Assembly: GCF_000003195.3 (NCBI RefSeq)
Contig: NW_018396398.1
Location: 569,657-633,656 of the forward strand
Reading direction: 5' to 3'
Source of the DNA: Sorghum bicolor
Lineage: Eukaryota; Streptophyta; Magnoliopsida; Poales; Poaceae
Length of the DNA stretch: 64,000 bases
Shown: in pieces, positions 1-8,639 of the stretch
Layout: each line of letters begins with the position of its first letter
Position numbering within the stretch: position 1 is the stretch's first letter
The notes under the pieces: generated by a model
Seen by the model: the letters and a program-made list of their open reading frames with translations, nothing else
What the model was told of the DNA's origin: nothing
Database searches by the model: none
Translations under genes and position numbers: made by a program

Positions 1-684
1 CCACTGATCACCAGCCTGGTCGAGGACTACGGGGAAGTAGTTGGCCATGACGTGCTCATCTCCCGCTGCTGATCGGACGGCGATTTCATAGAGAGTGATC
101 CAGTTCTCTGGATTTTCCTTGCCATCGTATTTTTTAAGTTTTTCGAGCTTGAAGTTGCGGGGCCACACGACCTGGCGGAGGTGTGAGGAGAATTGCCTTA
201 GGCCCGGCGGGCCGTGTGTTGCATCGTACTCAATACGGCGCAGGTTTTCGTGGGCTGCTCTTTCTGTGGCATGCCTGTTGATGCGGTCCCGGGCATCTTT
301 GGGAGGGATGTTGTGTTGGAGATCCCTGTGTTGGTTTACTTCTTGACCGCGTCTGCGGTTCTGTTCCCGGTGACCGTCAGTGTCCCGACCACCATCGTCG
401 CGCCGTGAATCTTTTCGATGGTTGTCGGGAGAGCGGCTACGGCGGCGCCTGCTTGGAGGTGGTGAGGTCCGGCTTCAATTAGTCTGGTCGGAGGTGGCTT
501 CTGTGTAAGAGACGTCCTGGACTCTCTTGAGCAGAGTGGCTGTCTGTCCCATTGCGGCGATCAGGTGTGCTCGGATGCTGGTCCGGACTCCTTGGAACTC
601 AGGGGTATCAGGGAGCCGATCTAGATTAGCCATGGCGACGGCCACGTTGGTGCTTGGCATTTTGTAGACTGGCTGGTCCCCGAC
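1..684 (-). pseudogene. Tat-1 gag, middle part (broken by insertion and an in-frame stop)
   Basis: Reading leftwards from 684, the frame continues exactly from the gag start at 13885 once Tat-PMD and one CATGT copy are removed. An in-frame TGA lies at 475-477. Beyond it the same frame stays open to the window edge, through an Arg/Ser-rich stretch and then a capsid-like segment (WPRNFKLEKLKKYDG, then NPENWITLYE) typical of plant gypsy gag, where a short W-containing block follows a YDG motif. Gag would assemble the virus-like particle in the cytoplasm. The protease end is outside. The TGA could be a C-to-T change of a CGA codon. The copy is dead because of the insertion and probably also the stop. 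Confidence 0.75.
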
Positions 685-689
685 CATGT
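685..689. repeat. Target-site duplication CATGT of Tat-PMD
   Basis: CATGT at 685-689 directly precedes the TGTTGA end of the left LTR. The same five bases at 13022-13026 directly follow the TCAACA end of the right LTR. Removing the insertion and one copy restores the Tat-1 gag frame, which confirms the boundaries. Confidence 0.97.
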
Positions 690-1378
690 TGTTGATGCAA
701 AATTGATCTGCAAACACGAAGGGCTAATACCCGATTCAAACGTTAAGGCGTGCCAGCCGATTTAACCTTGCTATCGGCAAAGGTGATAACTCGAATACTT
801 TAGTCCTGACAACAGCGATGCGCCCGGATGTCACGGCTAAGAGGTACTCACGCGGAACTCGAGAACACGTCGAGCTTAAGTCGACGAATTCCTAAGAACT
901 CGTAATAAGAAGAAAAAAGGATGACGAAGTCGTCGAAAAGTAGATGCTGGAATATGAGTAAAAACGTGTGTTTTATTGATTTCTTGATATCTGATTACAA
1001 GGTCTTAGGGCTTATATTTATACCCTGCTCAAAGAGCTACGACCAGACACGATTAGAATTCGAATTCCAAATTACACGGAACCCGTACATAAAACGATAC
1101 GAATAACATAAGGAAATAATAAAACCACCCTTCGTGACAAACCGGAACTCCTCCACATGACAACTGGCAACTTCCGGACTCCTCCTTCGTGTCATCGGCA
1201 ATCCCCTTGCCATAGTCATCGGCAGACCCTTTCACTCGGTCATCGGTACCATGTTACTGTCTGAGGACTTAGTCACATTCAACTCTTCCCTCATCGGCAA
1301 CCATCCTTACCAGCAACCCATATCGCACTGCCACCCTGTCTTGCCATCCTGGACACGTGCCCAAAAATGGTGTCAACA
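690..1378 (-). repeat. 3' LTR of Tat-PMD
   Basis: Begins TGTTGA and ends TCAACA, a 6-bp terminal inverted repeat. It is identical in length to the right LTR and differs at two sites (cacGaagg versus cacAaagg; ttcgTgtc versus ttcgCgtc). It carries the minus-strand TATAAATA at 1015-1022, which in this copy would drive read-out into Tat-1. Five GCCGAT/ATCGGC motifs are present. Confidence 0.96.
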
Positions 1379-1391
1379 CATGCCCCCCAGT
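1379..1391 (-). promoter_or_regulatory. Polypurine tract of Tat-PMD
   Basis: Read on the minus strand this is CTGGGGGGCATG, directly abutting the 3' LTR. That is the position and composition expected for the plus-strand primer. Most of 1392-1840 has no recognised gene and several ATCGGC motifs. Confidence 0.7.
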
Positions 1392-1840
1392 TTCGGAGTG
1401 TAAAATTATTAATGCTCCGAAATTCTCCGCAATTAATGCTCCTAATCTGGTAACCGACAACCTCAATCTGGGCAACTCTGATCCTAATCCTCCGCAGATC
1501 CCTCGAAATCCACAACTTCCCAAACGGGCATCCCTATTAGTCGTACATCGGCAACAATACCGTTACAAAGATCTGCCGATGCTCTGCCCAGGATGTCCGC
1601 AAAAACGGTCACTTCCCCTCTATCCGCCCATCGGCAGGACGACCGTTATAGAATATTACCGATGGACCGACCAAAAGATCGTGCACAGTAAAATATCTCT
1701 AGATAATGACCGCTTCCTGTCAAATCACCTGCACAATCCCTAGATTATCGTGCGAACAGTTACCATATCCACTTGAGTACCCTCGGGTTTCTCGGATGTG
1801 GCAAAGAAATAAGTCAGATTTGCCCCTGTCCATCTTGCCC

Positions 1841-1848
1841 TATAAATA
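1841..1848 (+). promoter_or_regulatory. TATA box of the antisense PMD gene
   Basis: TATAAATA on the plus strand, about 460 bp inside the 3' LTR and about 150 bp upstream of the proposed start codon at 1998. The interval is pyrimidine-rich, as in plant leaders. Most of 1680-2400 lacks the GCCGAT motif seen elsewhere in the element. Confidence 0.7.
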
Positions 1849-1997
1849 GCTCCTTCTTGGGTACTCTTCCCCCACTACATCATCCTGCCATCCAACTTCA
1901 CTTTTCCAGCGGCAGCGCCTTTCTCAATCCTCAAGATCTCCGACAAGCATTCTTCTTCGTCAACTCCGGCGTCTTCCAGCGCCCCCCTTACGACAAG

Positions 1998-4900
1998 ATG
2001 GCCGTCGGCTTCGTCGTCCCTGAGGTCAGACTTTCATCTCATCCGCTGTACCTTTTTCCTGCATTCCTGTTCATCTGCGATTTACCTTATCGAATATTTT
2101 CCTTCCCCTTTTTCTTTGTATCTTTATTCCCCAAAACACCAGGAATTATCCAACAAAATTGTCATTCCTACCGATCAACCACATCTTCAATGTCTCGGCC
2201 CTCTAGGGGATCCAGATCCAACCGACCTCATCAACGCAGAGACCAACAGGATTCCCTTTAGAGCCGAAAACTTTGCTCTAGATCTATGGAAAGACACCTT
2301 TCGTTCTTGGCCTAGCCCTACTGTAGGGTGGAAAGACTGGTTCTTGAGGGTCAGCAACTCTTATGAAATTCAATGGGGTGAGAGGAAATTAGCTCAATGC
2401 ATTAGGCTGTCCATTGCCGATATACACAGGAACGAGTCGTTGCTGATAGCCGCATCTTACTTCTGGTCAGATACCCTCAACGCTTTTGTTTTTGGCCACG
2501 GCCCTGCTTCTCCTACCCTTGCCGATGTAGCCATGCTCACTGGGTTAGACATATCTTCTGCCGATAGCACCCACTTTTTCGATACCGCCCCCAGCGCCAA
2601 AGTGGAGACTCGCGCTATCGGCGGCTGGTCAGGGTACATCCAGAAGTACCGCGGGAGAGGACCTGTCACCCTAAAGGAACAAACCACTTTTCTGAACATG
2701 TGGCTAGACAAGTTTGTATTCTGTGGTCGATCGGCAGGACCGACTTCTGTCTACCTATCGGCAGCAGAAAGACTGGCTAGCGGTGGTCAATTTCCTCTCG
2801 GCCGCTATTTGCTCGGCGCTGTTTATCACCTCCTTCATCAGGTAGTCCAGAAACTCCTACTCGGCCAACCTATCGGCAACTTGGGAGGTCCTTGGTGGTT
2901 TATCAATATGTGGCTCAATCTGCACCTGCACAAGCGCCTTGATCTCAACTTGTTCTCTCAGCACTTCCCAAGAGATATAGCCGAGAACCATGTGTTGGGC
3001 GAAGAGGAATCGGCAACACGTGCTCCCCTGAACTTCGGCGAAGCTGTTATAGTTTTACCCGGTTCAGGGAACGCTCCGGATCAGATCGGCCGATTCTTCG
3101 AAACGCTGTATGAGGGTCTGGCCAGAGACGAACGACCATGGCTGGCTTATGACGACCCAGATAGCATGCTCCCTCTGACCTTCAATCCATTCGACGACGC
3201 TCTTGATAGGGACAATGAGGCGATGATGGCAATCGTGACTCCCAGAGCCATACTAGTGAACTTCTTCGGCAGCACGAAAACCTCTCCCCAAACCTATGAA
3301 TTCTATAATCCATCGGCATTAGCTCGCCAGCTGGCTTTCGGCCAATTGCCGATTGCACTTCCTTATGCCGATGTAATAAAGCCCAGAGAACCCATCGGTA
3401 ACCTCCTCGAGTGGACTCGAGTAGCCCAGTTACCACCAAATGCCGATACAGATGTAGATCTGTCAGAATGGGTTCCAGCTGCCTTTATCACTCAAGCATA
3501 CAAGCTATGGTGGGCAGAATGGAAGGAGAATTTATTCTGCAGATCGGCTCTCTCATACCGCGGCATGATCGACCCCGAATACGAAGTTCCTGACGACACT
3601 GTAAGTGCTTTAAACCGATGTCTCATTTTCCAATACTATTCCCATCGATAATTTACCCCTGTATTCTTTTTGCAGATTGATAACACCCCCCCATCGGTCA
3701 GCAGGAGCGGCAAGCCGATCGACTTATTCCCATCAGGCCCGATCTCCTCAATCGGCCACAATGCTCCCACTCTGGCCTCCATTGTACACCGGGGTGCGCG
3801 TCTCAAGAAAGTTACCACCAGGAAAACTCAGACATCACCAACGGTAACTGCTTCCACTCTGGCGCAAGCTTTCAAGGCAATCTGTTTAAAACTCCTTTTT
3901 ATTTATGCTGACTATCTTTATACCGGTTATCTGTGCTCATAAACTCTTTATCGTTGTTGCAGCAAACTGGTGCATCGGCAAAAGCCAAACGTCAAGGTGC
4001 CGATCTCCCCCAGTCTAGCCAGCCAAAGAGGAAAGGCGTCCAAGGTGTTAAGACTGGACCAAAGCGTCAGAAAGTGGCAACTTCTCCCCCTCCTCCGGTG
4101 TTTCCAATCCCGGTGGGATCTTCTCCTTCTCCTCCAGGAGCCCAAGCACAGCAAGGAACATCTCCTCAATCAATACAGGAAGCACTACAGACTGAAGAAC
4201 CTCAGCAAGAAGTACCTCAAACGACAGGCGCATTATCTGACGTAGGCGAACAAACAACTGGCCCGGCAGGTCCAGTTATGTCATCGGCGGTTTCCTCAAT
4301 CCAAACAACTGTTGTTCCTCTTCCGGGTAACATATCCCAACAATACTCCTACCGATAAACTTATTTTCATTTCCTCTTATAATCCTTCCTGTCTTCTTTC
4401 AGACGATATCATTCTATCGGCAACATCTGCCGATCAACCTGCAGCTCTATCGGCCTCTCTGAGTCAAAGGCAGGAAATTGCCCTGAAGCAAGTAAGTCAT
4501 CCACTTTTCCATCGGTATCATCTGCCGACGTCTTGACCATAAAATTGACTTATTTCATTTTCAGGAACAAGATTCTCCCGACAGCTTATTTTCCTTCGCT
4601 ATTGATATCTTTGAAGAAGAAGGCGAGGAAGCAAGCTCTTCTCGGGCAGTTGGAATTGTATCGGCAGAAACCAAAGCTAGGCTGGAGGAGCTATCGGCCA
4701 TACTTCATCAAGACACAACTCAACTGGTCGATGATTCTGACCCAGCCAAGGCCCTGTTCAAGACTCTTAGAGGCCAAATCCCTGCCAATGCCGAAGAAGC
4801 ACTCTTCCATGCTGCACATCTAGAAAGCCGGCAGTTACAGTACCAGAGAGCTACCCGACGCCTTGCCGACAGAGCTGCTCAAATCCAACTTTCTGAGGAG

Positions 4901-5260
4901 ATGATAAAAGAAAAACTCTTAGCCGATGAGAAACATAAGGACATCGGCATCTTAAAGTCCTCAGGTGACGCACTGAAGCAGAAAATGTCCGATCTATCGG
5001 CCAAAAGAGAAGCTCTGCTGGCTGAACTCAAGCAAGTAGAAGACGCCCTGTCCCAAGCCCAACAAGAAGATAGTCAGCTGCCGGAGACCATCAAGCATCT
5101 TGAACAGGAACGAAACATCCATGGTCGTAAAGCGCTGCAACTGAAGAGGAAATTGAAGCCGATTGAAGGTTCTGCCGATGACGATATCAAAGAGATAGAG
5201 ACAGCCAACCAAATTCGGCTGCGCGCCATATCTGCAATCCAGGCACTGCTGAACACCTGA
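1998..5260 (+). CDS. Antisense six-exon gene, plant mobile domain (aminotransferase-like) protein with C-terminal coiled coil
   Basis: Exons by splice sites and frame: 1998-2024, 2143-3600, 3676-3843 (or to 3876 with a GC donor), 3963-4326, 4403-4491 and 4565-5260. All junctions keep one open frame of about 933 residues (944 with the alternative). Exon 2 (residues 10-495) resembles the PMD family: WKDWFLRV, then LLIAASYFWSDTLNAFVFG and LADVAMLTGL, the usual pattern of this plant nuclear and transposon domain. A Pro/Gln/Ser-rich linker with Lys/Arg patches follows (exons 3-5). The last exon is mostly coiled coil (about 830-920). Family knowledge: host PMD proteins such as MAIN/MAIL1 act in transposon silencing and genome stability, and PMDs also occur in Ty3/gypsy elements. 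The gene is antisense to gag-pol, so its introns are not spliceable from the sense genomic RNA and can survive retrotransposition. Function here is unknown. Confidence 0.8.
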
Positions 5261-5405
5261 AGCTTTCACCAACGACACATCTTTATTTCTCCGTTCTTAG
5301 CTTTTAGTCTAGCCGATAAGACTGTTATCGGCATCTTTTGAAACGTTAAGTCTGCCCTTGAACATTTAAATTCAGCCGATAGGAATGTTATCGGCACTTA
5401 ACCTT
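5261..5405 (+). other. Tail-to-tail spacer between antisense gene and integrase
   Basis: A 145-bp gap where the plus-strand gene ends (TGA 5258-5260) and the minus-strand integrase ends (5406). It contains four GCCGAT/ATCGGC motifs in inverted pairs (near 5313/5328 and 5375/5391), so short hairpins are possible. No clear poly(A) signal was identified. Confidence 0.5.
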
Positions 5406-6428
5406 TTATGCATCGATCCATATGCTGGGGTAATATTTCTTCAAATATTTGCCATTCAATGCTCTGGGAAATTCAACTCCTTCGAGAGTTTCTAGAATAT
5501 AGGCATTACCAGGAGCTGAGCGTTTTATCCGATAAGGACCTTCCCAATTAGGAGACCACTTCCCAAACTTTGAACTTTTAGTTCCGACTGGCAAAATCAA
5601 CTTCCATACCAAATCCTTATCGGTAAACTCCTTAGCCTTCACCTTTTTATCATACCATCTGGCAACTCTCTTCTTATTTTCTTCTATACTCATTAAAGCC
5701 GTTAACCGATGCCCTGCTAAATCATCTAACTCGTCGGTCATTAAAGTGGCATAATCATCGGCAGCTAATTGATCTTGAAAAGATAATCGCCTAGATCCAG
5801 CCTTAATCTCCCAAGGCAAAACTGCATCATGTCCGTACACCAATTGATAAGGTGACACCTTGGTTGACCCATGACAAGCCATCCGATAAGACCACAGTGC
5901 TTCATTCAACAATGTATGCCACCGCCTAGGATTTTCCTCAATCTTTCGTTTAATAAGCTTGATAATTCCCTTGTTAGACGCTTCGGCCTGCCCATTGGCT
6001 TGAGCATAGTAAGGAGAAGAATTCAACACTTTAATTCCCATACCGATTGCAAATTCATCGAACTCCCCCGACGTAAACATGGTGCCCTGATCGGTAGTAA
6101 TCGTTTGAGGAATCCCAAATCGGTAAATAATATGCTCCTTCACAAAATCAATCATATTAGCCGATGTGACTTTCTTCAAGGGAATAGCTTCGACCCATTT
6201 GGTGAAATAGTCAGTGGCAACTAGAATGAATTTATGCCCTTTGCTAGATGGTGGATGAATCTAGCCGATCAGATCGATGGCCCACCCCCGGAACGGCCAA
6301 GGTTTTATTATGGGATTCATAGCCGATGCAGGTGCTCTCTGGATATTACCGAACTTTTGACAACCTTGACACCCCTTGAAATATTTAAAACAATCTTCAA
6401 GTATGGTTGGCCAAAAATATCCATTCCT
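5406..6428 (-). pseudogene. Tat-PMD integrase
   Basis: Continues in frame from the RT/RNase H reading frame past a TGA at 6429-6431. The zinc-binding HHCC segment follows (FKGCQGCQ gives the two Cys). The DDE core is visible: Asp in VATDYFTKW, Asp in TTDQGTMFTS, Glu in ANGQAEASNK. A second in-frame stop (TAG, about 6260) lies between the zinc finger and the first catalytic Asp, so the longest clean stretch is 257 residues (5406-6179). The C-terminal WEGPYRI matches the GPY/F module of gypsy integrases. It would insert cDNA into chromosomes in the nucleus. Both stops are one C-to-T step from CGA and CAG respectively. Confidence 0.85.
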
Positions 6429-8639
6429 TCAAATCATCCACTTCATCTTAAAAGCTGACTGATGCGCTCCACACACTCCTTCATGGATTTCTCCCATCAA
6501 ACTTCTGGCTTCATCATCACCCAGGCATCGGAGAAGAATTCCGTCGATAGTTCGATAATACAATTCATTTTCAAGGATCACATACTTGGTTGCTTGAAAT
6601 CGAACCCGTCTTTCAACCTTTTTGGACGGATCCTTTAGATAATCAATAATTTCTTCCCTCCAATCACCGGCAGTGACTGCCGATGTCGCATTAATCATTG
6701 GCTGATATCCCGAGGCATGCTGGGCTAACCGATTAGCGTCTTCATTATGCAATCGGGGAATATGCTCCAATCGGAAGTTCTTGAATTCCTTCAACAGTTG
6801 TATACTTCTCTCAAAATAGGTTATGAGAACTTCACTTCGGCACTCATAGCTTCCAGCCAATTGATTTATAACCAACATGGAATCTCCGAATACTTCAACA
6901 GCATCAGCACGAACTTCTCTTAACAACTCCAATCCCTTGATCAGAGCTTGATACTCAGCCTGATTATTTGTTGATGTAGCAACAATTGGCAAGGAAAATT
7001 CATACTTCCTCCCCTTAGGAGAAACTAATATAATGCCGATTCCTGCTCCCCGGTCACAGGTAGATCCATCAAAGAAGAGCGTCCAGGGTGCAATTTCCCA
7101 GGTTTCCACTAGACCGCAATGCTGAGTCACGAAATCGGCCATGACCTGCCCTTTGACCGCCTTAGCCGATTCGTAACGCAAATCGAACTCCGACAGCGCC
7201 AAAATCCATTTACCGATCCTACCACTCATAATCGGCATAGATAGCATGTATCGGACCACGTCATCTTTGCAAACAACAGCACATTCGGCTGACAACAGGT
7301 AATGTCTTAGCTTGATGCATGAAAAATATAAGCATAAGCACAGCTTCTCAATGGCCGAATACCTGATTTCAGCATCAATTAACCTCCTACTCAAATAATA
7401 AATTACCCTCTCTTTCCCTTCAAATTCTTGAACTAAAGCTGAACCGATAACCGATCCATCGGTAGATAAATATAATTTGAAGGGTTTCCCTTGTTGAGGT
7501 GGAACTAAAACCGGAGGGTTTACTAGATACCTTTTGATTTCATCTAGAGCCAACTGCTGTTCTTTTCCCCAACCAAACTCTTGATCGGCTTTCAATTTAA
7601 GGAGAGGACTAAAAGCACGAATTCTCCCAGATAAATTCGATATAAATCTTCTGATAAAATTCACTTTGCCGATCAACGATTGGAGCTCGGTTTTATTGGT
7701 AGGGGCCACTATTTTATTGATGGCATCAATAGATCTTCGACTAATTTCAATACCCCTCTGATGTACCATAAAACCAAGAAACTGCCCTGCCGATACGCCA
7801 AATGCACACTTGTTGGGGTTCATCTTCAATCCATGCTTCCTGGTGCACTCCAACACTTTTCGTAAATCGGCAAGATGCTTTGAGAAATCTCCAGACTTAA
7901 CCACCACATCATCAATATAAATTTCTACGATCTTGCCGATGAACTCATGAAATATAAAATTCATAGCCCTTTGATAAGTAGCACCAGCATTCTTTAACCC
8001 AAAAGTCATGACTATCCATTCAAATAGTCCAACATGACCAGGACACCTGAATGCGGTTTTTGGAATATCCTCCTCTGCCATGAATATTTGATTGTAACCC
8101 GCATTACCATCCATGAAGCTGATGACCCGATGGCCAGCCGCAGCATCAACTAGTAGATCGGCGACAGGCATTGGGTATCCATCCATCGGCGTAGCTTTAT
8201 TGAGATTCCTGAAATCAATGCACACCCGAAGCTTCCCGTTCTTCTTGTAAACCGGAACAACATTGGAAATCCATTCGGCATACCGACACTGCCGAATAAA
8301 CTTAGCTTCAATAAGTTTAGTGATTTCGGCCTTAATATCAGGTAGAATGTTAGGATTACATCGGCGGGCTGGTTGCTGATGTGGCCGAAACCCAGACTTG
8401 ATGGGTAACCGATGTTCAACAATTGATCGGTCTAAACCAGGCATCTCTGTATAATCCCAAGCAAAGCAATCTTTATATTCCTTTAACAAACTAGTTAACT
8501 GCCGTTTACACTCAGGATCTAATCTAGCACTAATAAAAGTAGGCCTAGGCTTATCACCACTACCTATATCTACTTCTACCAAATCATCGGCCGATGTGAA
8601 TCCCTGGCCTAATTTCCCGTCATCGGTGAATCTATCCAT
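6429..8639 (-). CDS. Tat-PMD reverse transcriptase and dual RNase H
   Basis: 736 residues. RT starts at about residue 60; catalytic motifs are VCIDFRNLN and YIDDVVVKS (YxDD intact). The Ty3-type RNase H (KLYLSTDGS and following) is connection-like. After it comes a second RNase H of archaeal type (LFFDGSTCDRGAG, Glu in NNQAEYQAL, Asp in FGDSMLV, Asp in NEDANRLA), the Tat-group hallmark. The start ATG overlaps the stop of the gag-protease frame (TAATG at 8641-8637), so this frame lies -1 relative to gag. A run of five T just before it could be an indel or a slippage site. It ends at the TGA 6429-6431 within the integrase zinc finger. The product would copy genomic RNA within the particle. Confidence 0.9.
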   Translation of the reverse strand: MDRFTDDGKLGQGFTSADDLVEVDIGSGDKPRPTFISARLDPECKRQLTSLLKEYKDCFAWDYTEMPGLDRSIVEHRLPIKSGFRPHQQPARRCNPNILPDIKAEITKLIEAKFIRQCRYAEWISNVVPVYKKNGKLRVCIDFRNLNKATPMDGYPMPVADLLVDAAAGHRVISFMDGNAGYNQIFMAEEDIPKTAFRCPGHVGLFEWIVMTFGLKNAGATYQRAMNFIFHEFIGKIVEIYIDDVVVKSGDFSKHLADLRKVLECTRKHGLKMNPNKCAFGVSAGQFLGFMVHQRGIEISRRSIDAINKIVAPTNKTELQSLIGKVNFIRRFISNLSGRIRAFSPLLKLKADQEFGWGKEQQLALDEIKRYLVNPPVLVPPQQGKPFKLYLSTDGSVIGSALVQEFEGKERVIYYLSRRLIDAEIRYSAIEKLCLCLYFSCIKLRHYLLSAECAVVCKDDVVRYMLSMPIMSGRIGKWILALSEFDLRYESAKAVKGQVMADFVTQHCGLVETWEIAPWTLFFDGSTCDRGAGIGIILVSPKGRKYEFSLPIVATSTNNQAEYQALIKGLELLREVRADAVEVFGDSMLVINQLAGSYECRSEVLITYFERSIQLLKEFKNFRLEHIPRLHNEDANRLAQHASGYQPMINATSAVTAGDWREEIIDYLKDPSKKVERRVRFQATKYVILENELYYRTIDGILLRCLGDDEARSLMGEIHEGVCGAHQSAFKMKWMI

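Noticed and set aside
1357..2261. Plus-strand frames of 128 and 162 residues in front of the PMD gene
   Set aside because: They span promoter, leader and first intron, and the splice-consistent model begins at 1998.
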